Below, piece after piece: positions 23,887 through 35,389 of a stretch of DNA of 64,000 nt. A program made the translations under genes and the position numbers. Below the pieces are notes generated by a model. That model had not been told where the DNA came from, searched no databases, and saw nothing but the letters and a program-made list of their open reading frames with translations. The stretch comes from Helianthus annuus (taxonomy: Eukaryota > Streptophyta > Magnoliopsida > Asterales > Asteraceae), in contig NC_035446.2 of NCBI RefSeq assembly GCF_002127325.2, positions 157,450,799 through 157,514,798 on the forward strand, written 5' to 3'. The first letter of the stretch is position 1; every line of letters starts with the position of its first letter.

Positions 23887-25260
23887 TGATCGGAGTGTCG
23901 CGCTCCGGTCAAAGATAATATTTATATACCCTAATTACCCTTAACAAATAGCTAGTGGTAGCAAGGGGTCGAACCACGAAGAGTAGGTGGTTTGCGAATG
24001 GACTTTGAATGAAATGTAGAAAATGTCACTTTTATGAAGCTTGCTAAGATATGTTTTTGTGTTTTTGTTTGATTGGAAGATATAAATTATAACTACTAAA
24101 AACAAGCAATTGCAATAATGTAAATAAGGATTTGACAAGATAGAGAAACAAGGTTCACACCCGGTTCGGTTATTGCAATCCTAGGGTTCTTACAAGTTTT
24201 AGATTTAATTCACTTGAATATGTTATTTACGGATTTCTATCATCAAAGCTTAGGTGCCAATTGTTATCAACGCATACACGGACTACAATGCACTTCGTTA
24301 CTTCAGACAAGTAAAACCTTTTGAATGACAAGGCATAATTGCACAAACTTATTTCGCAAAGTCAAATTTCATAACTCACTCGACAATTCACAAATATAGT
24401 TCAAATGCAAGACAATTGTCAATCAATTCAAATACAACTCAAGTTGTCACAAAACCAAACTAAATCATTGTTCAAACCCTAGACTTACAATTAACCTACA
24501 CCGGGGTGAAACCTCCGAGGAATTAGCCGCTCATGGTGTAAATGGCACGATCAACGGATGCACGAGACTTGAATTGGGTCATCTTGGAGCTTGAAGATGG
24601 ATGGTTGAATGGTTAGGGTTTGGAATGGTTGGTGGTGATGAATGGGTTGAATGGTTGTAATGGTGATGAACTAGGGTTTAGATTTGGATGAGAATTCGGG
24701 TTGTTGAGAGGATGGAATATGGAATAGAGATGAAGTGGTGATGAAAGATGGGTGAATAATGGCTCCAAGACTTGTTTTCAAACTCCAAATGAAGTGTAAC
24801 TCCCGAATTGAATCTCCAAGAACCAATCATAATCAAACATAACCCCCAAACCAAAATCTGCGCGTTTCCACAATTGACGAGCCGTCGCCGACGGCCTGAA
24901 GCCCCGTCGGCGACGGTGCTTGCTTGTTCACTTTTGGCCGACGGCCTAACTTCCTGTCTACGGAGAACTTTTGGCTACGGGAATATGCATAGACCGTCGG
25001 CGACGGCCCCTATGGGCGTCGGCGACGGTGTTTGAATGTTTGGTTTTCTGTTTTTCTCATTCCTTGCTTCCGGTTGACCCATGTCGCTTCCCGGTGGTTC
25101 CGTTTTCGCTCCGGTGACCCGTAAAGCTTCCGAAAAGCTCCTTAAACTCCCTTAAACCTGCAAAACACAAATCTAATCAAGAGTAGGCAATTCGAAACTA
25201 AAACTTGTGTAAAAACATCAAATTAAACAATTACAAGCACCGGTTTTCACCCACGTATCA
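23887..25260 (-). repeat. Athila 5' LTR (right copy, 1374 bp)
   Basis: Directly adjacent to the PBS, so it is the 5' LTR of the minus-strand element. Bounded by TGATACGTGG and CGATCA on the minus strand and followed on the outside by ATAGA (25261-25265), matching ATAGA at 8722-8726. Same length as the left copy. Contains the CCGTCGCCGACGG palindrome cluster. Confidence 0.9.
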
Positions 25261-27238
25261 ATAGATGATTTATTAACTATAAGTTTTATTTATTATTGTT
25301 CAGTAATTTATAGTGAAGAAACACTGAACTAATTATGAGACTAATCAGTTTGGTTTATGTTTCTACCATAATGGTTAATCTTCTAATGATTTATCTGAGC
25401 TCCGACCTTGATGTTTAATCCTGCAAAACAGAACACCGTTACTCGTTAAGAGGGGAATGTGGGGGTTTCCCTCTTAACCGGGCTCCGGCGTGAGAATAAG
25501 CGACTGCTTTGGGAGGATAATCAAGTATTAAGAGTGAGAGTAGAGGGAGTCGAATGTTTAACCTGTGGAGTGTGGTCTCTATTTATAGCCGGAGAGGTGT
25601 AAGAGGATATGGGCTGATGGGCCTTGGGCCAGTAATTGACAACATAATGGATATGCTCTTTGTCTCACTGGTGTCGACCGTTAGTGGCTTCTAGAAGCTC
25701 TCCGGCGCTGGCGCGCCTTGATTGGAGCCACGTGTCATTGTTGTCGGTCATGTCGTCCTTCTGCCATCAGCAGACAAGTGGAGATCGTGGGACAGATGTC
25801 TCCGTCCTCTGATTGGTGCCACGTAGGCGTCCTTAAGTACTTCTTGTTCTCTGTACGTCAGAAGATCGTGGCGCACGATTGAACAGAGCCTGCTGGATGT
25901 TCATTGGCTCCTTTTCTCTGCCACTTGTACCCTTTGTACCTTCATACTCTGGGCCCGCGCTGCAACCTTTGTGTGAGTTGCGCGGGTTTGCAGGTAGTGA
26001 AGGTTCTTGTCAGATTGCTAAGTGTCGTAATTGTAGTTCTATTCTGCCTGGACCTCGCGCCTCTTCGTGGGATGTGCCAATACGCGCGCGAGGTTGTCTT
26101 AGCAAGAGTATTGTTGAATAAGGAGTATGGCCTTTGCGCACCCTTGATGAAGGATTGCGCAGCTTTTTGGGGCCATACCCCTTCAAGTCCCCCCAGTCCA
26201 ATGCTGCACCATGCGCAAGGCAAGTGGTTGGAGCTTTGGACTTAGAAAAAGTAAATTATAGAGGTTGCTTGTTTTGGGTTTATAGGCGCGCGCGTAAAGG
26301 AGCTGGCGATTATTACGGCGCGACTATGTATCTGTTAGCTGAGTTTTGCCCATTAAATAAGCTATCGCGCGGGTATCTTGTGTACAAGGTAAATTGCGCG
26401 CTTCTAGGTAACTTCTTTGTTAAGTGTTGGGAGATTTGGGCGGGAAATCCCTCGAAATTTGAATTCTGACGGTTTGGTGAGATAAGTCTCTGATTGTGAC
26501 CCTTGAGTTGACTCCTGGCACGGATGTCATCATGCCGTCTGTGACGGTTCCACTTTTCGTCAGGAGAGTGAGGCCCACGCGCGCGTGGTAACCGTCACCC
26601 CTGCTTTTACGCGTTACGTGGCATCCTCTGGTTGGCCAGGTGAACGGCGAATGCAGCACGTTTACCCATCGCATTAAATGCGATGGGTATATATATTCGA
26701 TGAAGGGAGAAAGATTCACATATCTCATGCCCTAAATCACGTGCATACCTAACGACCTGCGAAAGCATGCTAAAAAGTGTCAACATAAGGTTGGTGAGTT
26801 CACAAGTTTCAATAGAAATAAATGATTGCTAGAAAATGTAAAGTTCAATTATATCATTAGGTAGCTAGCCCGTTTACAAGTTACTACACGTTTTGAACCG
26901 AAGTTGACTAAAATGTGTTTGATGCTTTCCACCACGTCTATCATAAACGACGGTGCAAATGTTAGGTCAATAGTACACACGTTCGACTCCCAGTTGTGCT
27001 AGCACGACTAGGCCGGTGGAGTTTGTCAAACCCAGTAGTACTACTCAAATTACCTTGCTAACTTCCTGTATTAACGGTTTAGTGTGTAAGGACTTTCATG
27101 AGTTGCGTGTAGTACATAAGTGATATAAAGGAAATACACAATCTAACAGTTATGTTTATGGTTTATCCCATAAAAGTGTGTGTAAAATAGATAGTGAAAC
27201 TCACCTTAGGGTGCGTGTTTTCCGACAAATGCAAATAA
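25261..27238. repeat. Segment F, right copy
   Basis: Nearly identical to 10101-12078. Followed by GAATAGATGA (27239-27248), the same decamer that precedes the whole complex (8720-8729, overlapping the LTR start). Contains the palindrome at 26663-26689 and the same opposed TATA-like sequences. Confidence 0.6.
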
Positions 27239-27248
27239 GAATAGATGA

Positions 27249-27584
27249 ACCGCTCACGGCTACCTATTACATATAATGTATATAAGCGTGTGTTCGTGTA
27301 GGTTCACAAGACCCATGTATCCAAACACTCTCGGTGTTTAAGTTTTGAAAATGTTCACTTAGTTTGACTCGGTTAACCAAGTTTGACCAGGTTAATCCGG
27401 CGACCCGTTGATGACTCATTAAGTGTATTATAGTTTATTTGTGACCACGTAGTCATATTAAGTCAACAAAACTCACCACACGTATGACTAATATCTAAAA
27501 CTTTTTTTTACCAATAAAGTTTCTTTTTTAACAAATTATGTATGAACCCTAATTCCCAAGAATTCTACACAGTGACACTTCTAA
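27249..27584. other. Intergenic, no gene recognised
   Basis: Mixed sequence beginning GAACCGCTCACGGC; presumed original flank of the Athila/F complex. No coding or repeat signal supported. Confidence 0.4.
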
Positions 27585-27873
27585 GAGCATTTTTACATAT
27601 GATGCTTTATATTTATGTGATTGAGATCTCTATACTGTATAGAGTGGCTGTGAGTGGATGAGAAAAAAACAAATGTTATTGTTTATTAGTGAATTTGGAG
27701 AAAAATATTATTTACCTCTACAATTTTCAATATATTTTGAAAGTGTTTATGAGTGAATAAGAGAAAAAAAATAATGATAAAAGTAAAAAAAAATATTCTT
27801 AAATTGAAAATGAGTGAGAAATATAGTAATTTTTAGTATAATTATCGAGATGAAGATGATATTTTGAATGCTC
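27585..27873. mobile_element. PIF/Harbinger-like MITE (289 bp)
   Basis: Ends GAGCATTTTTACATATGATG and GAATGCTC are inverted (GAGCATT shared), flanked by TAA on both sides (27582-27584 and 27874-27876), the 3-bp duplication typical of PIF/Harbinger. AT-rich interior without coding capacity. Confidence 0.65.
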
Positions 27874-27924
27874 TAAACACCTCAAACTTTTATCATCCAC
27901 CCCTGATTTTTTTCATTTTATTCC

Positions 27925-28190
27925 CTCCTTCACTTTTCATCACCACTACTCACCACCCACCGCTACTAGCGCCGACCATTGCCATCACCACCCACCGCTA
28001 CCACGCACCACTACCGTTACCACCACCACCACCAGCATTGACCACTGCTCATTGCCCATCGCCGATCACCACCATCATCTACCACCAACCACTACCACTC
28101 ACTGCCACCGCCACCACCACTTGTCATCGCCACCCACCACCCACCATCCACCACCACCCACACCTACCACCACCGTCACTCACAATCGAT
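27925..28190. repeat. CCACCACC-type low-complexity tract
   Basis: Long run of CAC/ACC trinucleotides with variants. It leaves an accidental open frame of Pro/His/Thr-rich peptide, which is not considered a gene. Confidence 0.75.
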
Positions 28191-28544
28191 TTTATTCCTT
28201 TTTTTCCTACCTACCAAACAACACAAAATAATGGTTCATTCCATTCTCACATGGTAACAAACAAGATAATGCAATGGTAACGATCAATTTGATTCTTTTG
28301 TCTATTCCATTATCTCATCCATTATATTACCTCGCTCATTTCATTCACTCGTCCATTCCATTAACTCATACCAAACGCTACCTAAAACCGTGTGGTATGG
28401 TGGGGCGGGGGTTTGGGGCATGGGTTGACACGTGGACTTCGAGGGGCAACGCTGGTCACGTGTGGGTTAGGTCGGTATGGCGGGGCGTGGCTAGCCCGCG
28501 TAGGTTGGCCACGTGTCAATTATTATAAAAAAATGAAAAAACCT

Positions 28545-29154
28545 AAAATTTATATAATATTAAAGACAAACGTCGGTGACCTTTGTCTTTATATCCTCCA
28601 TAAAAAAACAAAACAAATGTGCATTCATTTGCTTCCTTTGACCGAGTTCTAGAGTTGCTAGACCTTTCTCTTTTAAAGTTTTTGACTTTTTTTTTTTACA
28701 TTTTCATTTCTTTTCATTAAAGTTTTGAACCAACAAAAAAGACCCTTATACTTTCAAGTTTTTCCACTTTACACCCTTAACTTTTTGACATGAAATACTA
28801 TTAACCTTTATCTTTAAGTAAGTTGCACATTCACTTCTAACTTTCTGTAATTGACAACTTTGACCTTCTTAACCTTTTCTACTTAATAACTTGACACCTC
28901 ATTTGGTTTAAATGACTTTTACGATTTTACACCGCAACGTGGACAAATTATTATACTTTTTTTTTTATCTATGGTCTACTTATTTTGTGTACGTTCGTAA
29001 ACTGTATTTAAAAGCAAGTCGGGTCAAATATACTACATTTTCATTCGATGGCGATGTAATTTTTTAAGTAAAGAGTCGGGTCAAATATACAGTATAAATA
29101 CGAGTTACTTTAACTTTAGACGCCGCCGAAACGCGCGGTGGGTCAAAATCCTAG
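28545..29154 (+). mobile_element. Possible Helitron insertion (3' end only)
   Basis: 29119-29154 has a short GC hairpin (CCGC..GCGG) about 15 nt before the terminal CTAG, followed by T, the usual Helitron 3' structure. The 5' end is not certain (an AT-rich stretch near 28545 is a candidate, but it lacks a clear TC start). The interior has no coding region. Confidence 0.4.
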
Positions 29155-29285
29155 TTATTATAAAAATACACACAAAATAAAAAAAAGCCTTAAATTATTA
29201 TTAAAATTTCCTAAAAATTACAAAAACCTACAAAAAAAAAAGATTACAAATCTAAAAAAAAAACATTAGACATATAAAAAAACCC

Positions 29286-29615
29286 TTAATTAAGCGTTAG
29301 GTAGATTTTGAACAGGGCGAGCTTGTTAAACGGCTTCCGCTTCTTGCCTCGGAACTCGATATTGGCCACCGCCACCCGGTCTTCGTGACTTATATCACCG
29401 CCCGGGACGCTGTCGTAGTAGGCTTTAAAACGGTCGAGCTTCGGTCGTAGTTCGCGCCACTTGTGTTGGCACACGTTTAGATTGTGCCGGTCGTTGTGCA
29501 GGTAGCTAGCGAAAGCTTCCGGCCAATAACGGGTCTCACCGGGTTGGCGGCCCTTCAACGCGTCCACGACGCTCGTTACAAGTGCTATCTCTTCCTCGTG
29601 CGTCCATGTGGCCAT
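29286..29615 (-). CDS. Myb/SANT-like DNA-binding protein of a Harbinger-like element (109 aa)
   Basis: Starts MATWTHEEEIALVTSVVDAL. The Trp/acidic spacing (W at 4, W at about 31, W at about 52, with KWRELRPKLDRFKAYYDSV) is that of plant Myb/SANT-like domains found in PIF/Harbinger second ORFs and in proteins often mis-named GST T3-like. The protein is shorter than full-length relatives, ends ALFKIYLTLN and lacks a C-terminal region, so it may be truncated. Codons are GC-rich compared with flanking sequence. In two-component Harbinger elements this protein binds the terminal repeats and brings the transposase; that role here is inferred. Confidence 0.6.
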   Translation of the reverse strand: MATWTHEEEIALVTSVVDALKGRQPGETRYWPEAFASYLHNDRHNLNVCQHKWRELRPKLDRFKAYYDSVPGGDISHEDRVAVANIEFRGKKRKPFNKLALFKIYLTLN

Positions 29616-29925
29616 TTTTCAAGTGTGGGTAGCCGGTTCGGGTAGGTGGAGTGAAGGGTTGGGGTAGCGATGTGGACAGGCGGTGGAGGGTTTTATAGTA
29701 GTTGGGGTATCCGTTTGACCAAGCCAAGCGGTTATTTTTTAAATTTAAATCCTAGTCAACTAGCCTAGCCAACTCAGCCAATGAGAGCCGGCCACGGAAG
29801 ACCGCAAGGCCCGCCCAACGCCCGGGTTGAAACCCCCGTCCAAGGGGCCACGCCGAAACACAAGCCCATCCGGGGTGGTGACTTGGACGTTTGTACCCAA
29901 CCCACGCCCCATACCCATAGTCTAA

Positions 29926-30270
29926 GGTAGTGTTTCTTTTCGATTTAATGCTGCCACCGCAACACACTAATTATTTTATTTACAAATCTGGTTAATCGTA
30001 AAATCGTACCAAATTTACCAGTAAAAAAAAGATCCTTCAAATCTTGGGACCCAATGCACACGGTGAGACCGCGTACCGGCTACGACAACCCGTATAGGCG
30101 TACGGCACACGCGGTGGAATGAACCGAACCCTACAAGTAAGAAAAAGTAGCCTTGCCAAAAAGTCGAATATTTTTATGCTGGTTTTTATCCTATAGGGCG
30201 GGAGTGGAGGAGATATTTCACAAATCGAATCATTGAGAAGCCAAACTACAAGCCCTTGCATCCCCCTGTC
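29926..30270. promoter_or_regulatory. Upstream region of the AAPT1-like gene
   Basis: About 340 bp without a supported gene between the Harbinger-like element and the inferred transcribed leader of the downstream plus-strand gene. No clear TATA box was assigned. Confidence 0.3.
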
Positions 30271-31103
30271 TTGGTACGCTCAATCTCAATCTCAGATCTC
30301 CTTTTATTTTTATATTCACCTTTCCCTTTCGATCTTCATCAGATTTTTTTTTTTTTTTTTTTTTTTCACATGCAACTCCATTGTTTCCGGCCCAGGTTCT
30401 CACCCCTAATTACTCTGTGTTGTATTCATATTCTATTTGCGATTTTATGCTACATATTCTTGTATGTTTTTCTTCATGTAATCTGTAATCTCAGTTTATC
30501 GATACATATCCGGTACGTTAGTTTCGATTTGGTCATTTTTGTGGTTGAATTTGTGTATAGATTTATAGTTCTATGCAAGTGCTAAATATTTCAAACCCTA
30601 ACAATCAAATTAGAAATTAAGAACAGGAATAGATACATATATGATATATATAGAGGGATTGGGGAGTACAGGAGATAGAAAAATGAAAAAAACATGTGTA
30701 ATAAGTAAAACTACTGCAACAGTAGGCCAGCTTACTGGTAAACATGTGCAGATTAGGGGCCATGGGGATCGGGGTTCAGCGTGAAACTTGAAACCTTCGT
30801 TATAAATGTGTACATGCCCCGTATCTATTTTTGTACCTTTTCATAACTATGATGATTGATAGGGTTATGCTTCAGTTGTTGCGATATGTATGTTGAAACA
30901 TATCACACAGGTTCTGAAACTATTGTTTGGCTTTTGATTGCCATTGTTACATAATGTAGTCGATGAAAGTGTTGCCTTGAGCTATTATGTAATTACGGTA
31001 TTTTATCTATTTGTTTTTTGGTTTCAGTTTTGTGAGTTGATTGTTCTTTTATTTCTTTTTTATTATAAATTGTAGGTTGTAAAAGCTAAAAGTGCTGTAA
31101 GCA
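30271..31103 (+). other. Probable 5' leader with leader intron of the AAPT1-like gene
   Basis: Pyrimidine-rich sequence 30280-30395 with a T-run, then a plausible donor (CCCAG followed by GTTCTC at 30393-30398) and an acceptor (TTGTAG at 31071-31076) 27 nt before the ATG. A leader intron of about 680 bp is inferred. No protein is supported. Confidence 0.4.
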
Positions 31104-34100
31104 ATGGGGTATATAGGTGCTCATGGTATTAATGCACTACATAAATACAAGTACAGTGGAGTTGATCACTCTTATGTTTCAAAATATGTCTTACAACCTT
31201 TTTGGACTCGATTTGTTACTCTCTTCCCTCTTTGGATGCCGTAAGCAGTACTCTAATTTTTTGATGTGTTTTTCATATATTAAACATGTTGTTACATTAT
31301 TAGATGTTAATTCTTTTATGTAATCACCTAACTGCTTTATATCTTTCGGTTTTGCATATCATGGACGCCTCAGGCCTAATATGGTAAGCATGCATTTTCG
31401 AACTACATTATACTTCCTTGATACATAAATTCAAGATTTTCCCTTTCATTTCTTTTGCTTAGCTAGCACATGTTATTATTTTCAGATTACTCTTACGGGA
31501 TTCATGTTCTTGCTGGTCTCTGCAGTGCTTGGCTATGTGAGTACATGAGTTGGTTATTTTTTATATATTATGTCTTATACACTATGCTTTATTTCACTTG
31601 TTGGTGAAAGTTTTTGATGTTGTTGACCTTTATTCGCCTTTTTATTGTGGCAACGTGGCATTAAAAGCATGATATTAAAGTATTATCCTAGCAGAATATA
31701 TTCTAAGTTGGTATGTGCAAAAAAAGCAATGGTGTGTCATTAAGTATTTATGGACAGTTCAAGACTCTCTTTAAGAGTATTTTCTTTTGTGTCAGTATAG
31801 ACTTATTTATATTCTATGTGTGGACACTGGCTATAGATATATTCACCTCATTTGGATTCTCCACCACCAAGATGGGTTCATTTCGCTCATGGACTACTTC
31901 TTTTCTTGTACCAGGTTTGTTTTTACCATGGTTAAAAAGGTTTTACTGTTCTCGTTTTTACATATTAATTTTAACAAAATTTATCTACATCATTTCCAGT
32001 AAGAAGCTTTGTTTGTTCATTGATTTACTTCCAACTTTCTTGATGTATATGCTAGACCTTTGACGCCGTTGACGGAAAACAAGCAAGAAGAACAAGCTCT
32101 TCTAGTCCATTAGGAGAACTTTTTGATCACGGTGAGCTATAAATATCTTTTATACACATTTCCTTTGACTTTTCTTTTCCTTTTTGACCATTGCTAAAAT
32201 ACGTAAATTGATGACCTTGACTTATGGTGCAGGATGTGATGCTCTTGCATGTGCGGTACGTCCTCTTTCAAGCTTAATTATACTTGCTACTCCTACTGCC
32301 ATTTTCCATTTTAATTATTATTATTTCTTAATTGCATGGTTTAGTTGGAGGCCTTGGCTTTCGGGAGCACTGCTATGTGTGGAAGAAATACATTTTGGTT
32401 CTGGGTAATTTCGGCTGTTCCATTTTATGGTGCAACTTGGGAACAGTAAGTGGTGCAAACACGCTTTTTTTATTAAATTTTCTACTATTTTTCACATGAT
32501 CCTTGCACAAGTTTCTAAAACAGACATCATTTTAAGAACACGCTGATTATTTTTCATATTGCAGCTATTTCACCAACACCTTAATTCTTCCAGCTGTAAA
32601 TGGACCAACAGAGGGTCTCATGCTGATATATATGGCACACTTCTTTACATCTATAGTTGGTATGTCATTTTTGAGTAAAATGCCATTTTGGTCCCTGAGG
32701 TTTGGCCAGTTTTGCGACTTTTGTTCAAATGTTTGTTTTTTTGCATCTGGATCCAAAAGGTTTGAAACCTCTGACATTTTCATCCGGTTTATCAACTCCA
32801 TTCACTTTTTCTTCGTTAAGCCAGGGGGATTTTCGTTATTTTTGTTAACTTAAAGGGCAATTTGATCTTTTGAATATATGTACATTATGCTAAATGCTTG
32901 TACATAAAGTGAAAAAGACCGAATTGCCCTTTAAGTTAACAAAAAGACGGAAATATCCCTGACTTAACGAAGAAAATGGAGGGAGGTAACGCGCCAGATG
33001 AAAATGGCAAGATTTCAAACCTTTTGGATTCAGATGCGGAAAAACAAACCTTTGGACGAAAGTCGCAAAACTGGTCAAACCTCAGGGACGAAAATGGGAT
33101 TTTACTCTTCATTTTTAGTAACCAAACACATGTTATTTGTCTCTTGTAACTTTTTAGCTGGATTAAATGATTCTTAGCTACATCATAGTTGGTTATATAT
33201 AATTTCAGGTGCGGAGTGGTGGGCCCAGGCTTTTGGGAAATCTTTTCCCCTTCTGAGTTGGGTTCCGTTTATAAATGGTAAGTAGCCGGTGATTAGTATA
33301 TTATGGAATATTGATGTAGTATAATTTTTGTTGACTTTTGGTTTGATGTATTGTTGTATTCAGGAATCCCTACTTCTGAAGTTGTTTTGTTGTTTATGGT
33401 GTTATTTGCTGTTATACCTACTGTCTCATTCAAGTAAGTAAAACTCTTCATTTCATCAAACAAGCTTCACTATATTTTTACTTTTTTTTCATATATGCAT
33501 TTTCATTATATTTATACAGATATTTTTTATGTAACTTGTTTTTTTTTTTTTTGTAATTTCTTGGTCATAGCGTACAGAACGTTTATAAGGTTGTACAATC
33601 GAGAAAAGGAAGCATGCTAAATGCATTGGCTATGGTAAACACCTTTTCTTTTGTTCATTGACTTTTCTTTAATCCCGAAGAGGCTTACTGGTCGTTTTAT
33701 TATCATTTCATGCCAGCTTGTCCCATTTTGTGTGCTACTGGCCGTAATTATTCTCTGGTATGCATCAACTTTCCTTTTTATTTTATCTTGGAAGGTATTT
33801 TATACATTTGAGTTGCGGTTAAATGTTTTTTGTTTCTTTTTTCAGGGATTTTATGTCTCCATCTGATTTAATTGGAAACTACCCACACATGGTTGTGATG
33901 GGAACTGGACTCGCATTTGGATTTCTCGTGGTAATGTTATCGTTATCTCTTTTATTTTATATATTTCAGTTTATTCTTTTATTTTATATGTTAATGTGAA
34001 GATCCTTTGTTTGGCAGGGACGGATGGTATTGGCTCACTTGTGTGATGAACCCAAGGGATTGAAAACCGGAATGTCCACCGTAAGTCCTTTTGCAACGAC

Positions 34101-34694
34101 CGTTAAGTATTCCATTTTGTAATCATTGAATTAAGTTAATATTATTTGTCGTTTTAACTGAAACTGCAGTCGTTGTTTTATCTTCCGCTTGCAATTGCAA
34201 ATACGCTTACCGCCCGGTTAAATGATGGGTTAGTAGTTATCTGTTTCAAAGTTAAAGGCATAGTTTTTTTTTTTTTTTTTTTTAATATTTGATGTAAAAA
34301 TGTCAGAAATACCCTCCTCTTTAGTTTGTATGTAACGTTTAGGAATTGCGTAAATTTGCAGAGTTCCGTTAATTGATGAGAAATGGGTGCTTCTCGGTTT
34401 CTGTATATACACAGGTATGGTGTTCATCGCGATGATTTGAAGTAATACTTGAACAATTTTACATACATACTGCATAGTGGAAAGTAATTGTTGAACAAAT
34501 TTTTGGTTATTGCAGCTGTACTGTATCTGCATTTTGCCACATCAGTCATTCATGAAATAACAACAGCTCTTGGAATCTACTGTTTTAGGTAACAAAAACT
34601 TCGGTTACTTTACTTGTATATGTTTTATGTTTTGACCTTTTGACCTCTAATCATATTTAAAAAAAATATCAGAATCGCAAAGAAAAAGGCCTGA
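31104..34694 (+). CDS. AAPT1: Aminoalcohol (choline/ethanolamine) phosphotransferase, 18 exons, 389 aa
   Basis: Exons: 31104-31240, 31374-31383, 31486-31536, 31837-31914, 32056-32131, 32233-32255, 32345-32445, 32565-32659, 33209-33277, 33364-33433, 33571-33634, 33717-33757, 33846-33930, 34018-34080, 34170-34228, 34362-34414, 34516-34588, 34673-34694. The total is 1170 nt with all phases consistent; 389 aa equals the length I remember for Arabidopsis AAPT1. Start MGYIGAHGINALHKYKYSGVD is family-typical. The CDP-alcohol phosphotransferase signature DGxxARx8GxxxDxxxD is complete (D98 G99, A102 R103, G112, D116, D120). Many hydrophobic segments indicate a multi-pass ER membrane enzyme. It makes phosphatidylcholine/phosphatidylethanolamine from diacylglycerol and CDP-choline/CDP-ethanolamine. 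Exon 2 is only 10 nt and exon 6 only 23 nt. Intron 8 contains a fold-back element. Confidence 0.96.
32673..33107. mobile_element. Fold-back MITE (MULE-like) inside an AAPT1 intron
   Basis: Two arms of about 180 bp (left from GAGTAAAATGCCATTTTGG, right ending in its complement ..TTTACTC) are inverted relative to each other around a short centre near 32885. Flanks GTCATTTTT and TTCATTTTT suggest a 9-bp target duplication (8 of 9). It is contained entirely between exons 8 and 9. Confidence 0.7.
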
Positions 34695-35098
34695 GACATG
34701 TTCATGTTCGATATGAAGGTATGCTTTTTTTTCAGATCAAAATGTTCAATTTCGTCGCCCTACTTTTACCAAATAAATATTGGGTTCATTTTATATTTTC
34801 AGGTTACTTTCACCGCACAAATTGGAATTGGATATCCTTATGTCTTATTGGTGGTTGTAGTCTAGTGTTTAGATGCAAGTGTTTTACTTCTTTCAACCCA
34901 ATGGTGGGTGACACAGTTCTGTTCAGGGATTTTGATATTTTATTTATAGTTATATAATTGTCCTTTTTGCGATTTCTAAAAGCAGATTGTTAGAAGAGTT
35001 GAACCGTAAATCTGGATCCTGTGTTGTATTAATTATGACATGCGGTTTGGTATTTCGGTTAAAGTTGAGCATGAATGTTATAAGTGACATGGTTGTTA
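34695..35098 (+). other. 3' flank of the AAPT1-like gene
   Basis: Probable 3' untranslated region; a GTATGC..TTTCAG pair at about 34719-34801 could be a small intron in it. No other gene recognised. Confidence 0.35.
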
Positions 35099-35367
35099 AG
35101 GGGCCGTTTGTTTACCTCTTAATGTGACTCTTAATAGTTCAGACCTCTTACTGGTTCAGACTGTTTGTTTCACGAGCAGATGTCTGAATGGTTCAGACTT
35201 TTGCCTCTGAATGGTTAAGATTTATAAAGTCTGAATGGTTAAGACCTCTAATCTGAATTGGTCAGACATTTGCCTCTGAACGGTTAAGCATTATACAGAC
35301 TCTTAATGGTTCAGACATCTTATTGGTTCAGCACTTAACCATTCAGATGTTGCCAAACAGCCAAGAC
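35099..35367. mobile_element. MITE with CTGAATGGTTAAG internal repeats
   Basis: Ends AGGGGCCGTTTGTTTAC and (reverse) CTTGGCTGTTTGGCAAC are similar inverted repeats, flanked by TTA (35096-35098, 35368-35370). The interior consists of repeated CTGAATGGTTAAGA/GGTTCAGAC words in both orientations. Superfamily probably PIF/Harbinger from the 3-bp site. Confidence 0.5.
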
Positions 35368-35389
35368 TTAAAAGGGTAGTTATTAAAAG

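Larger units (their letters stand above)
12079..25260 (-). mobile_element. Athila-type Ty3/gypsy retrotransposon, coding region open
   Basis: On the minus strand the order is 5' LTR (25260-23887), primer-binding site, gag (23573-21417), pol (21390-17344), a third ORF (15946-13985), a long untranslated region and a polypurine tract at 12139-12127, followed by only a stub of the 3' LTR. Protease, reverse transcriptase, RNase H and integrase occur in that order (Ty3/gypsy), and a large ORF downstream of integrase is typical of Athila-like elements. The three main frames carry no internal stop, pointing to a fairly young element. gag and pol are in different frames. Confidence 0.9.
28386..29922 (-). 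mobile_element. PIF/Harbinger-like element carrying a Myb/SANT-like ORF
   Basis: Left end AACCGTGTGGTATGGTGGGG and right end (reverse strand) GACTATGGGTATGGGGCG form imperfect terminal inverted repeats. TAA flanks both sides (28383-28385 and 29923-29925). The ends are GC-rich, the interior AT-rich. The element encodes a small Myb/SANT-like protein but no visible DDE transposase, so it is probably a deletion derivative needing a partner in trans. Confidence 0.65.

Noticed and set aside
27864..28280. 138-aa open frame rich in His, Pro and Thr
   Set aside because: Direct product of a CCACCAC low-complexity tract; no start context or domain.
32565..33078. Small minus-strand open frames in the AAPT1 interval
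   Set aside because: Antisense to exon 8 and the intronic fold-back element; no family resemblance.
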